This document shows positions 17,785 through 26,514 of a DNA stretch of 64,000 bases, piece after piece. The DNA is from Flavobacterium granuli (lineage in GTDB: Bacteria; Bacteroidota; Bacteroidia; Flavobacteriales; Flavobacteriaceae): NCBI RefSeq assembly GCF_900129705.1, contig NZ_FQWO01000001.1:434001-498000 (forward strand). Reading direction: 5' to 3'. Position 1 is the first letter of the stretch. Every line of letters starts with the position of its first letter. Both the position numbers and the translations under genes were made by a program. The notes beneath the pieces are model-generated. The model was not told the origin of the DNA. It did not search any database and saw only the letters and a program-made list of their open reading frames with translations.

Positions 17785-18321
17785 ATGAAATCAATTATCC
17801 TTACTTTTCTTTTAATAAGTTTAAGTGTTGTGTCCTATTCACAAGACAAACCAAAAAAAGACAACCAACAAGGGAAAATGAAAATTGAAGAATTACCCGC
17901 TGTGGTAATTAAAAGAGTAGGTTCTGATTTTTCAGTATACCTTCCTGACAAGAATCCTGATATGGACGTGAGAAAGATGGAAGAAAAATTTATAGCCTAT
18001 GACATTGGTAAAGATTATGAAGGCAATGAATCCTATCTGGTGGTAATGCAATCCAAAAAAGGATCTTTGGCGGCTACTTATGATGAAAATGGAAAGCTTA
18101 CACGGGTAGTGGAACAATATAAAAATATACGGCTACCCAACGAAGTCATATATTCTGTTTATAGAAATTATCCCGATTGGTCTATAGTCAATGATAAATT
18201 TTTATACACCCAGGAAGAAGGAGACATTAATAAAAAACAATACAATCTAAAAATAAAAAAAGGAAAAGAAACCATGAAATTAACGGTCCGTCCCAATGGT
18301 GAGATTCTAAAAGCAAAATAA
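17785..18321 (+). CDS. Secreted PepSY-like protein, tandem copy 3
   Basis: The third paralogue (178 residues from ATG 17785) has a signal peptide MKSIILTFLLISLSVVSYSQ and the conserved mature pattern LPAVVIKRVGSDFSVYLPD, ATYDENGKL, LPNEVIYSVYRNYPDW and LTVRPNGEI. It is more diverged than copies 1 and 2, and its upstream region does not share their leader, so it is probably the older branch. A longer TTG-started frame from 17758 would place nine residues before the signal peptide and is unlikely. The gene is convergent with the lysozyme-like gene, with a shared terminator between them. Confidence 0.72.
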   Translation: MKSIILTFLLISLSVVSYSQDKPKKDNQQGKMKIEELPAVVIKRVGSDFSVYLPDKNPDMDVRKMEEKFIAYDIGKDYEGNESYLVVMQSKKGSLAATYDENGKLTRVVEQYKNIRLPNEVIYSVYRNYPDWSIVNDKFLYTQEEGDINKKQYNLKIKKGKETMKLTVRPNGEILKAK

Positions 18322-18335
18322 AGCTATTAATCATA

Positions 18336-18371
18336 AAGAAAGGCATCCAGAGTTTCTGAATGCCTTTCTTA
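18336..18371. terminator. Bidirectional terminator between convergent genes
   Basis: AAGAAAGGCAT (18337-18347) and ATGCCTTTCTT (18360-18370) form an 11-bp stem with A-rich and T-rich flanks, suited to both directions. Confidence 0.75.
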
Positions 18372-18387
18372 GTTTACTGTCTTCTAA

Positions 18388-19029
18388 TTAATTTAGACTT
18401 GCAATTGCATTGACATTAGCCACAATTAATGAAGTATCATATCCTCCAAATGCTTTCATATAACTTCTTATAGACGTTCCATAAGCATCTCTAATATATT
18501 TCTTTCCGTTATATTTAAAGTATCTTTTTACGGAACCAGCGCCCCCTAGATGGGCTGCAGCCAAAATTCCAGACTCAGTAACCAAAATTCCGTTTACCAC
18601 TTTCCCATCGTACTTATCAATAACATCTTGTAAAATGGCCTTATTTTTTGACAAAAGGGCTACAAAAGCTCTTTCCTGCATCTTAGGGCTTCTCAAAAAT
18701 AAAGTAGAATCATGTATCCCCACTGATTTTAAGGTTTCACTCCCAAATTGGTATTTACCCATATAACCGAGAGAATTAACTTTTTTGTATTTTCCTTCAG
18801 ATTCTTTGAAACCAATTGCTTCTTTGAAACCAATAAATAAATTTCCGGTAAAAGGGATGTTCAAATTGGTGTAATCGTCTTCTTCAAGTGATGGAAATAA
18901 GTATCGAATTCCATCTGTGTTTTTTATTAGAAACCATTCGTCAGTATCTATTTTAAGGGGTTTAAAACCGGAGCTTAAAAAAGCTATAATAATAGTTAAA
19001 CTTGTATAAAAATACCACTTCTTTATCAT
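18388..19029 (-). CDS. Lysozyme-like secreted protein (putative peptidoglycan hydrolase)
   Basis: Read from ATG 19029, the 213-residue product has a hydrophobic N-terminal segment (KWYFYTSLTIIIAFLSSG) acting as signal or anchor. The mature part contains ESEGKYKKVNSLGYMGKYQFG, which resembles the catalytic Glu and the G-x-x-Q-F-x motif of lytic transglycosylase or lysozyme folds, then a helical region ending AAAHLGGAGSVKRYFKYNG. It likely cleaves peptidoglycan, but the reaction has to be proven. An ATG at 19113 would add 28 residues before the signal segment and is less likely. The gene is transcribed toward the PepSY-like array and shares its terminator. Confidence 0.65.
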   Translation of the reverse strand: MIKKWYFYTSLTIIIAFLSSGFKPLKIDTDEWFLIKNTDGIRYLFPSLEEDDYTNLNIPFTGNLFIGFKEAIGFKESEGKYKKVNSLGYMGKYQFGSETLKSVGIHDSTLFLRSPKMQERAFVALLSKNKAILQDVIDKYDGKVVNGILVTESGILAAAHLGGAGSVKRYFKYNGKKYIRDAYGTSIRSYMKAFGGYDTSLIVANVNAIASLN

Positions 19030-19486
19030 AAATTGTTTTTCTTCAAAACGCTGTCCCGCTTCAAAATTTCTGCGTGCAAATATACCACTATTTTCCATAA
19101 TATTGACAATCAAGTTATTAAAATAAAAAATAAAACGAACTGAAGCTCTTAAGTCCTTATTTATAAGAGCATTCCAACGATTGAATTGAAATCAAACCAA
19201 GCTATAAAAACAAAAAAAAGTGCAAATTGAAAAAGGAAAAAGAACTCAAAATTTGATAAAAACGTCGTTAAAATGACAATGATACACGAAAAAATAAATT
19301 CAAAATTCAGCTATTATCGGCTTCAAAATTTTGTTTTTAATACTGATTGATACTATCCTAAATTTCCAAAAAAAACAACCACAAAAATTCATGATCATAA
19401 GCTATAATGCAATGATTAGTGGCTCCTTTTTTTCAAAAAAGGAAAAGCAATAAAATTTAAATAAATGTCACTCTCAAAGTAAACTC

Positions 19487-19699
19487 ATGATAGAAGACCT
19501 AGTTTACAAATTTTATAAACCAAGCCAAGCTTGGTACATTAAAAGTTGTCTAAGTAAAGGCTTGAAAATAATTATTAAAGCATCAATTGATACTCTGGCT
19601 AACATAAAATAAATCCTGAACAATATCTTTCCTCAACTGGCTAATGTCAATGATGAAGTACCATTAATGTTTTCCAGAATTATCATTAATTTAACTTAA
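19487..19699 (+). pseudogene. Possible small decayed reading frame in the 19.1-19.8 kb gap
   Basis: The 700-base gap between 19114 and 19827 has no confident gene. The only structured coding signal is a frame from ATG 19487 of 41 codons, then TAA at 19610-19612, then 28 further codons in the same frame to TAA at 19697-19699. The translation begins MIEDLVYKFYKPSQAW and the second part includes PQLANVNDEVPLMF. I recognise no family. A single stop between two amphipathic-looking parts would fit a decayed gene, but chance is also possible in a short frame. Confidence 0.2.
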
Positions 19700-19827
19700 A
19701 CCACTTATTTTCGAATATCTTGCAAAAAATCAACTTGTAAATCAGATCTGATCAATAAAAAAAGCTTTTTTTTTTAAATCTTCATACTAAATTTAAAACA
19801 AAAAAAAGACTTATCAATATTTACATT

Positions 19828-20748
19828 CTAATAATAGATAAAATGAGCTTTAATTCGGTTAAACTGCTGAATTTCAATTGTTGGAGCAGGAATTTTCAAA
19901 GTATTAAACACTGAAAATAGTGTTTTAAAAAAATGGGATTGAGTTTCTATCTTAGTCAAGTCTACATCAAAACTCAAATACAGCTGCCTGAAGCTTTCCG
20001 TTTTTGGAGCCAAAAATAAATCTTCCTTTGGGGCATTGCCGCTAATCATCCCTTCGGCACCATATCCTATCGCCAGATTGAGCCATTTGGGTATTTTAGA
20101 TTTTTTATAAAAAGAATGTAAGTTTATCGAAAGCCAATACGTTTGCCCATTATAGTCTTTCAACAACTGTTCGGCTAAAGAATTTCCTAAAACATTAGGT
20201 CTATATTTGGCATATTGAGTGGTATGGAATGAAAATTTAGGCACAATACGTTGTTCATTCCAGATTAATTCTTGTGAAACAAACAAAGCAGTCCCCGAAG
20301 CATTTGCGATTATATCACCAGTCGAAGCTCCCCACTCAGATGAAAAACCATCCAAAACCTCAACTGCAGTCAAAAAAACAAATCCCATGCCTGCTCCATA
20401 AAGTAATTGTTCTTTTTTTGTTGCACCGCTCCATTGCATCATTTCGGCTCCCAGCCTGCCTAATTGATAGGATGAATAGAAATGCCCCACTTTGTCCATT
20501 TGCAACCATTCGGCATTATCATTTATAAAATGAAAACGGGAACTTAGATAATCTGCATACCATAATTGGTTGAGGCCAATTAAAGCAACCGAAGCCAAAG
20601 CAGTTTCGGTTATAATAAGTGCATTTTTCCTTTTGAGATTCAGGCTATCCGCAGGTTTCAAAAAGCCTTCAACTGTATTTTGAGCAAATGCAGTGTGGAA
20701 TCCCCATATAAAAAAGAGTAAAAAAAGCAGCCTTTTTTTACTCTTCAA
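19828..20748 (-). CDS. DUF2279 (YfiM-like) envelope protein
   Basis: The 306-residue product, read from TTG 20748, starts with a good signal peptide (MKSKKRLLFLLFFIWGFHTAFAQ). It matches DUF2279: LNQLWYADY, then the pattern DKVGHFYSSYQLGR (about 84-97), a glycine-rich membrane-like segment GAGMGFVFLTAVEVLDGFSSEWGAS and GDIIANASG. The C-terminal part ends in strands, as in outer-membrane-associated proteins. Function is unknown. A TTG at 20781 gives an 11-residue longer form that would overlap mltG and spoil the signal peptide; the 20748 start lies 2 bases after the mltG stop, suggesting coupled translation. Confidence 0.78.
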   Translation of the reverse strand: MKSKKRLLFLLFFIWGFHTAFAQNTVEGFLKPADSLNLKRKNALIITETALASVALIGLNQLWYADYLSSRFHFINDNAEWLQMDKVGHFYSSYQLGRLGAEMMQWSGATKKEQLLYGAGMGFVFLTAVEVLDGFSSEWGASTGDIIANASGTALFVSQELIWNEQRIVPKFSFHTTQYAKYRPNVLGNSLAEQLLKDYNGQTYWLSINLHSFYKKSKIPKWLNLAIGYGAEGMISGNAPKEDLFLAPKTESFRQLYLSFDVDLTKIETQSHFFKTLFSVFNTLKIPAPTIEIQQFNRIKAHFIYY

Positions 20749-20750
20749 AA

Positions 20751-21791
20751 CTATCTTTTTACGCCTTGGCTGTTGATCCAATCTGAATATTTTTTAGCAT
20801 TTACATTGTGCTCTTCCAAAGTAGCAGCAAATTCATGGTAACCAAAACGATCTACACTGGCACAAAAATAAAGGAAATCATTCTTTTCCGGATTCAACAC
20901 CGCTTCCAGCGCTGTTATGTCTGGCATCGCAATAGGCCCAGGGGGAAGCCCCGTATTTACATAAGTATTATAAGGAGAAACCATTGTCAAATCATTATAA
21001 AAGACTCTTTTAATAACCTGGTCAAAATCATTGTCTCTTTTTTTAATGGCATAGATCACCGTAGGATCAGCTTGTAGTGGCATTCCCAATCTCAAACGGT
21101 TCAGGTAAACTCCTGCAATCCTCGGTCTTTCGTCTTTTTTAACAGATTCTTTATGAACAATTGAAGCCAATATTGTAGCCTCGATAGGCGTTAATCCTTG
21201 TTTTTCAGCTTTGGCAACACGCTCCGCATTCCAGAAATTACGGTACTCTTTCATCATCTTATCGCGAAATTTCACTGCTGATGTGTTCCAATAGATTTCA
21301 TAAGTATTAGGAATAAACATCGCTAAAACGTTCTCTTCATTAAAGCCATTTTCTTTCAAAAAAATAGAATCCTTGAAAGAAGCAAGTAAAGACAAGCTGT
21401 CTGCTTCTATTTGGGAACCTACACGTCCAGCAAAATTCTCCAAACGTTCTTGGTTGTTAAAAGCCAATTTCACAGGAATATTAACTCGTAAGGCTTTTAC
21501 TAATTCATAACTGCTCATTCCTTTTGTAAATAAAAAACGTCCCGATTTGACATTTTCGGAATAGCTTGTTTTATCGGCTACCATTTCAAAACGCCCCATA
21601 TTTTCAACATAAGGCGAAACTATTTTTTTTACGGCTTCATAATTGGCATCCGTTGGCACATAAACATAAACCTCATTCTCAACAAATTTAGTATTAGCTG
21701 CAAAAATTTGTCTGACCAAAATAAATCCGTAAACGATTAATCCGGTCACTAAAACTACCGATACGATTGAAATAATTTTTTTAAAGTTCAA
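20751..21791 (-). CDS. mltG: Endolytic transglycosylase MltG
   Basis: MltG (YceG family) cleaves nascent glycan strands and is thought to set their length. The 346-residue protein has one N-terminal membrane segment (IISIVSVVLVTGLIVYGFI, about 5-23), a LysM-like region, and the catalytic domain with ILASIVHKESVKKDERPRIAGVYLNRL, where the Glu after HK is catalytic, then LQADPTVIYA and YNTYVNTGLPPGPIAMP. These match well. The start codon is TTG at 21791. It lies between a GNAT gene upstream and the DUF2279 gene downstream, in one minus-strand series with dapF. Confidence 0.95.
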   Translation of the reverse strand: MNFKKIISIVSVVLVTGLIVYGFILVRQIFAANTKFVENEVYVYVPTDANYEAVKKIVSPYVENMGRFEMVADKTSYSENVKSGRFLFTKGMSSYELVKALRVNIPVKLAFNNQERLENFAGRVGSQIEADSLSLLASFKDSIFLKENGFNEENVLAMFIPNTYEIYWNTSAVKFRDKMMKEYRNFWNAERVAKAEKQGLTPIEATILASIVHKESVKKDERPRIAGVYLNRLRLGMPLQADPTVIYAIKKRDNDFDQVIKRVFYNDLTMVSPYNTYVNTGLPPGPIAMPDITALEAVLNPEKNDFLYFCASVDRFGYHEFAATLEEHNVNAKKYSDWINSQGVKR

Positions 21792-21802
21792 AGCTGAAAA
21801 AT

Positions 21803-22336
21803 TTAAAGTTGTTGATTAATTAATTGAAAAACGGCTTCATCTACATAATTGCCATTGATAAGATTCCAATCTTTCTTTATGCCAATACATTGAAAGCCAA
21901 ATTTAGTAAAAAGAGCCTTACTTGCTACATTTTCGACACCTATATTTGCATACAATTGGTGTAAATTAAGGTTCCTAAAAGCATACTGAATCAATAATTC
22001 AACTGCTTCCGAACCAATATTCTGATTCCTATTCTCATTGCCCTGTATCACTATTCCTATACCCGCTCTGTTGTTCTTTGGATCAAAATCAAACAAATCG
22101 ATCAATCCTAGAGCAGGGAAATCTTGATCTTGACAAATGGCCAATCGCAATTGTTTGGCTTCATAAATATCCTGATGTGCATTTTCTAAATACTGCCTTA
22201 CTAAAAATCGACTATATGGCGTATGGGTATTGCTCACTTCCCAAATGCTCTGATCGTTTTCTATGGCATAAATAAACTCCAAATCATTGGGTTCTAATGC
22301 TCGGATGTAGATATTGTCTCCTTTTAGAGTAATCAT
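21803..22336 (-). CDS. GNAT acetyltransferase (RimJ/SpeG-like)
   Basis: The 177-residue protein shows the RimJ-type pattern: an N-terminal ALEPNDLEFIYAIEND, a central strand GLIDLFDFDPKNNRAGIGIVI and the acetyl-CoA-binding segment NQNIGSEAVELLIQYAF, then LHQLYANIGVENVASKALFTKFGF. Members acetylate polyamines, antibiotics or N-terminal residues of ribosomal proteins; the substrate is not predictable. It lies 11 bases before mltG and 20 bases after dapF, so the group dapF-GNAT-mltG-DUF2279 is probably one operon. This order is common in Flavobacteriaceae, as far as I know. Confidence 0.88.
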   Translation of the reverse strand: MITLKGDNIYIRALEPNDLEFIYAIENDQSIWEVSNTHTPYSRFLVRQYLENAHQDIYEAKQLRLAICQDQDFPALGLIDLFDFDPKNNRAGIGIVIQGNENRNQNIGSEAVELLIQYAFRNLNLHQLYANIGVENVASKALFTKFGFQCIGIKKDWNLINGNYVDEAVFQLINQQL

Positions 22337-22356
22337 GGCATTTTGGATAGGTTTAA

Positions 22357-23139
22357 TTAAATCGAAATGGTTCCTTTAAAAACGAATTCGGCAGGTCCTT
22401 TCAGGAAAATATTGGTAAACTGATTGTCCTTTTTATCAAAAGAAACGACTAATTTCCCGCCTTCCACATTCAAATCAATCGAAGTGGCCTGGGTCGCTCC
22501 GGTGGCATTCATTGCAATGGCAACTGCTGTTGCTCCAGTTCCGCAAGCTAGTGTTTCGTCCTCAACCCCTCTTTCATAAGTACGAAGCGAAAAAGTATTC
22601 GCGTCTATTTTCTTGACAAAATTGATATTGCTTCCTTCTTGGCCGTACAATTCGCCGTAACGAATCTGGGCGCCTTTTTCTTTCACATTATAATGTTCCA
22701 AATCATCCACTAATTGTACATGATGTGGAGAACCCGTATTGAGAAAAGTATAGTCTGACGTTTTTTTGATATCGGCTACATCTATCATTTGCAGCGAAAC
22801 GATTCCGTTTTCAGCCACAGAAGCATGATGCAAACCATCAATGGCATTAAAAACTGTTACATCATCAATCACATGAAGTTTTTTGGCAAAAGCTACTAAA
22901 CATCTTCCTCCGTTACCGCACATGCTACTTTGATTTCCGTCAGAATTGTAATAGACCATTTTAAAATCAACTTCAGGATCATTTTCTAACAATATCAACC
23001 CGTCCCCGCCTATCCCGAAACGTCTGTCGCATAAATGAGCAATTAGGTTTGTATCCTCTTTTGGAAAGCTGTTAGAACGATTGTCAATCATTACAAAATC
23101 GTTTCCGGTTCCTTGGTATTTATAAAATTCTATTTGCAT
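22357..23139 (-). CDS. dapF: Diaminopimelate epimerase
   Basis: DapF converts LL- to meso-diaminopimelate, the precursor of lysine and of the peptidoglycan cross-link residue. The 260-residue protein starts MQIEFYKYQGTGNDF and has the two catalytic cysteines in MCGNGGRC and ACGTGATAVA. The frame could extend upstream to 23193, but the ATG at 23139 gives the conserved N-terminus. Length is normal. Clustering with mltG puts two cell-wall genes in one operon. Confidence 0.96.
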   Translation of the reverse strand: MQIEFYKYQGTGNDFVMIDNRSNSFPKEDTNLIAHLCDRRFGIGGDGLILLENDPEVDFKMVYYNSDGNQSSMCGNGGRCLVAFAKKLHVIDDVTVFNAIDGLHHASVAENGIVSLQMIDVADIKKTSDYTFLNTGSPHHVQLVDDLEHYNVKEKGAQIRYGELYGQEGSNINFVKKIDANTFSLRTYERGVEDETLACGTGATAVAIAMNATGATQATSIDLNVEGGKLVVSFDKKDNQFTNIFLKGPAEFVFKGTISI

Positions 23140-23276
23140 TTTCTTTAAATTGTATTCCACAAAAGTACGAACTATTAACGAAATGTTAATCATTGTTAAA
23201 GAGCGTTAAACTGTTTTTTGTGATATCATTTTAGCTTTATTTTTACTTAACAAATAACGTAAAAACAAACTCTATT

Positions 23277-24677
23277 ATGAAACAATATTCTCAGCTTTTT
23301 CTAGTGTCGTTAATAAGCGGAGCGATGACATTAGGAGCTTACAAATTACTATTTGACTCCAATGGTTATTTTTCGAACAACCACAATTCAATAACAACTA
23401 CAGCGGCCGACTCTTATGCAAAAAAAGTAGGCTTATCCGGCGAAGTACTTGATTTTACCGAGGCAGCCGAAAAAACAATACATACGGTAGTTCACGTAAA
23501 AAACGTATCCTATAAAACCATTTCTAATCCTATGCTGGAGTATTTCTATGGATACAAAGGAGGGCAACCACAAGAACAAATAGGAACAGGTTCCGGGGTA
23601 ATTATCTCTGAAGATGGCTACATCGTGACTAATAATCATGTGATAAAAGACGCCTCAGAAATTGAAATTACCTTAAACAACAAAAAATCATACAAGGCAA
23701 AACTCATTGGCACCGATTCGAAAATGGACATTGCCCTATTAAAAATTAATGCCGATGAGAAATTACCTTATACCGCTTTTGCCAACTCTGATTCCGTTAA
23801 AATTGGCGAATGGGTCCTTGCCGTTGGAAATCCGTACAACTTAAATTCGACGGTAACGGCAGGAATTGTTTCGGCCAAAGCTAGAAACATAGGAACCAGC
23901 GGTATTCAATCTTTCATTCAAACAGATGCCGCCGTAAACCCAGGAAACAGTGGCGGTGCCTTGGTCAATAGCCGTGGTGATTTAATAGGAATCAATACCA
24001 TGATTTCGTCCACTACAGGTTCTTATGTGGGTTATTCCTTTGCCGTTCCTTCTAATATTGCCCGAAAAATTATCGAAGATCTTATGGAATACGGCAATGT
24101 ACAAAGAGGAATTCTAGGTGTTCAGGGTGGAGAATTGAATGCCACGGCTTCTAAAGAACTTGGTATAAGCCAAACGGAAGGTTTCTATATTAGTAATGTG
24201 ACCAAAAATTCTGGAGCTTCTAAATCCGGACTTCAAAAAGGAGACATTATCATAAAACTGGATAATCAAAACATCGCTACTTATGCTGATCTTTCGGGTT
24301 ATATTAATACCAAAAGACCTAATGACAAAGTAGAGGTTACTTTTATCCGAGATGGGAAAAATAAAAATGTGGCTGTCATCCTAAGTAAAAATGAGTTTTT
24401 TAGCACCGAATTCAAAGGAATAGAATTAGAAAACCTGAATGCTGCCGACAAAAAGAAATTTAACATCAATTACGGCGTTAAAATTAAAGCCATAAACAAT
24501 GAAAATTTGATACAGTATGAAGAAGAACTGAAAGGAAACATCATTCTAAGTATAGACAATGTAAAAGCAACCGATATTGAAACGGTTTCGAAACTATTAA
24601 ATAAAAAAGAAGAAAACCAAAGCATTCGTCTCGAAATGATCAATAAAAACGGGGAACTCATCCGAATCATCATCTAA
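23277..24677 (+). CDS. DegP/HtrA family periplasmic serine protease
   Basis: The 466-residue protein is a trypsin-like HtrA protease with an N-terminal hydrophobic segment (LFLVSLISGAMTLGAY), the triad His121 (TNNHV), Asp151 (DSKMDIALL) and Ser225 (GNSGGAL), and two PDZ domains (about 265-355 and 375-465). It degrades or refolds damaged envelope proteins in the periplasm. Length and layout match DegP/DegQ with two PDZ modules; the second is shorter than in DegP. It stands alone with its own terminator (24700-24735), divergent from dapF. No heat-shock-type promoter was recognised. Confidence 0.95.
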   Translation: MKQYSQLFLVSLISGAMTLGAYKLLFDSNGYFSNNHNSITTTAADSYAKKVGLSGEVLDFTEAAEKTIHTVVHVKNVSYKTISNPMLEYFYGYKGGQPQEQIGTGSGVIISEDGYIVTNNHVIKDASEIEITLNNKKSYKAKLIGTDSKMDIALLKINADEKLPYTAFANSDSVKIGEWVLAVGNPYNLNSTVTAGIVSAKARNIGTSGIQSFIQTDAAVNPGNSGGALVNSRGDLIGINTMISSTTGSYVGYSFAVPSNIARKIIEDLMEYGNVQRGILGVQGGELNATASKELGISQTEGFYISNVTKNSGASKSGLQKGDIIIKLDNQNIATYADLSGYINTKRPNDKVEVTFIRDGKNKNVAVILSKNEFFSTEFKGIELENLNAADKKKFNINYGVKIKAINNENLIQYEEELKGNIILSIDNVKATDIETVSKLLNKKEENQSIRLEMINKNGELIRIII

Positions 24678-24699
24678 GCTTTCGATTCATCAAAAACCA

Positions 24700-24735
24700 A
24701 AGCCAGCTTGCCAAAAAACAAGTTGGCTTTTTTTA
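24700..24735 (+). terminator. Terminator after the HtrA gene
   Basis: AAGCCAGCTTG and CAAGTTGGCTT form an 11-bp stem with one wobble, followed by a T run. Confidence 0.8.
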
Positions 24736-24779
24736 TTTAAAAAAAACCTAAAATAGTTTACGAAATCGATTGAAATGGG

Positions 24780-24787
24780 TACTTTTG
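24780..24787 (+). promoter_or_regulatory. TAnnTTTG-type -7 element before GAPDH
   Basis: TACTTTTG lies 48 bases before the ATG and matches the Bacteroidota -7 consensus; TTTAC about 21 bases upstream could be a weak -33 box. Confidence 0.5.
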
Positions 24788-24835
24788 CACCAAATTTAAA
24801 AAAATAACCATTCAATTTTTACAAATTTTCATCTT

Positions 24836-26284
24836 ATGAACAATACCGTTTTGTATCAAAAAGAAATTTCATTTCAAGTCGACAGACGTCGTGCAGGAGT
24901 CGAATTAATCAAAATCATCAGTGATTTATGGTATGACAAATCCATAGAAATGGTTTTGTTCAAAAATCAATTGCTCGATAAAAACGTAAGTGACATTATC
25001 AACTTGCATCAATATGCGGGGGAATTTGTTGGCAAACCAATTACTGTTTTCGACTCAGTAGAAATTGCAAGAGTTGTTTTAGAACTGGACTTGCCGCCTT
25101 CAAAATTAGATATTGGTAAATTAACTTACGAATATTTATTGGAAGACGAAAAATATCCAGATGCCAGACACTTTGTATTGGATAAATTAAAAGATGCTAA
25201 ATTCTCTGAAGAAATTCAACCCAAGGATGTTGTTCTTTATGGCTTTGGTAGAATTGGACGTTTATTGGCTCGCGAGCTGATGTCTAAAACCGGAAAAGGA
25301 AATCAATTGCGATTGAGAGCCATTGTAACCCGAGATAAAAACGACGTTTCTTCTCTGGAAAAAAGAGCTTCTTTGTTGCGTTATGATTCCATTCACGGAG
25401 ATTTTCAAGGCTCAGTAACTGCTGATCCGGAAAACAATGCCCTCATCATCAACGGCACCACTGTTCATATCATCACAGCAAATGCTCCAGAAGAAATCGA
25501 TTATACAGCATATGGAATTGACAATGCTTTAGTCATTGATAATACAGGAGCTTTCACCACTAAAGAAGCGCTCAGCAGACATTTGGTTTCTAAAGGTGCC
25601 GATAAAGTATTACTTACCGCTCCAGGAAAAGGAGTGCCAAATATTGTTCATGGGGTAAACCAAAACGAGTACAATCCTGATGAAATTGACATTTTCTCAG
25701 CAGCATCTTGTACTACAAATGCCATTACACCCATCCTAAAAGCAGTAGAAGACACTTTAGGAGTTGTCAAAGGACACCTGGAAACGATTCATGCTTACAC
25801 AAATGATCAAAACTTGGTGGACAACATGCACAAAAAATACCGTCGTGGTAGAGCTGCCGCCCTGAATATGGTTATTACCGAAACCGGCGCTGGAAGTGCT
25901 GTTGCAAAAGCTTTGCCTTCCTTAGAAGGAAAATTAACCTCAAATGCCATTCGTGTTCCTGTCCCTAATGGATCATTAGTAGTATTGAATCTTGAAGTAA
26001 ACGAGGAAACGTCTATTGCCGAAATCAATGCTATCATGAAAAAATACGCCTTAGAAGGCGAACTGGTAGAGCAAATCAAATATTCTTTGAATAATGAGTT
26101 GGTTTCTTCGGATATTGTGGGAACCTCTGCACCTGCCATTTATGACAGTAATGCCACTATCGTTTCGGCTGATGGAAAAAATATCGTACTATACATTTGG
26201 TACGACAATGAATTTGGATACAGTCACCAAGTAATCCGCTTGGCCAAATATATTGCCAAAGTAAGACGTTTTACGTACTACTAG
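24836..26284 (+). CDS. gap: Glyceraldehyde-3-phosphate dehydrogenase, long form
   Basis: GAPDH oxidises glyceraldehyde 3-phosphate with NAD(P) and phosphate. The dehydrogenase part begins at YGFGRIGR (135-142), with catalytic Cys292 in SAASCTTNA, followed by HAYTNDQNLVDNMHKKYRRGRAAA and WYDNEFGYSHQV at the C-terminus. The 482-residue length is about 130 longer than typical GAPDH: the N-terminal extension (1-130, mostly helical and acidic/Lys-rich) has no motif that I recognise. This long form occurs in Flavobacteria. A TACTTTTG element precedes it, and the gene stands alone. Confidence 0.94.
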   Translation: MNNTVLYQKEISFQVDRRRAGVELIKIISDLWYDKSIEMVLFKNQLLDKNVSDIINLHQYAGEFVGKPITVFDSVEIARVVLELDLPPSKLDIGKLTYEYLLEDEKYPDARHFVLDKLKDAKFSEEIQPKDVVLYGFGRIGRLLARELMSKTGKGNQLRLRAIVTRDKNDVSSLEKRASLLRYDSIHGDFQGSVTADPENNALIINGTTVHIITANAPEEIDYTAYGIDNALVIDNTGAFTTKEALSRHLVSKGADKVLLTAPGKGVPNIVHGVNQNEYNPDEIDIFSAASCTTNAITPILKAVEDTLGVVKGHLETIHAYTNDQNLVDNMHKKYRRGRAAALNMVITETGAGSAVAKALPSLEGKLTSNAIRVPVPNGSLVVLNLEVNEETSIAEINAIMKKYALEGELVEQIKYSLNNELVSSDIVGTSAPAIYDSNATIVSADGKNIVLYIWYDNEFGYSHQVIRLAKYIAKVRRFTYY

Positions 26285-26386
26285 TACAGCTTACAGGTTG
26301 GTTGTTGCGGTTTCAAATTTTTAGTTTTTAGTTTTTAGTTCAAGTTTTAGATTAAAGTGTACAGCAAGCCAACCTGAATTCAATAG

Positions 26387-26426
26387 AAAATCCGTCCCAT
26401 TATTGCAATGAGACGGATTTTTTTAT
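26387..26426. terminator. Bidirectional terminator between GAPDH and the permease gene
   Basis: AAAATCCGTC and GACGGATTTT form a long stem around CCATTATTGCAATGA, with T and A runs outside. The stretch before it (26314-26340) contains TTTTTAG repeated three times. Confidence 0.8.
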
Positions 26427-26514
26427 GAAAAAACAGAGGAAAGAAGCAAGAAAAAAAGAGTCAGAACAATAACATAAATCATCAATCCAACTCTTTCTTC
26501 TTCTCACTAATAAA

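Noticed and set aside
26314-26340. TTTTTAG tandem repeat as a regulatory array
   Set aside because: Only three units in a short AT-rich stretch next to a terminator; could arise by slippage without function.
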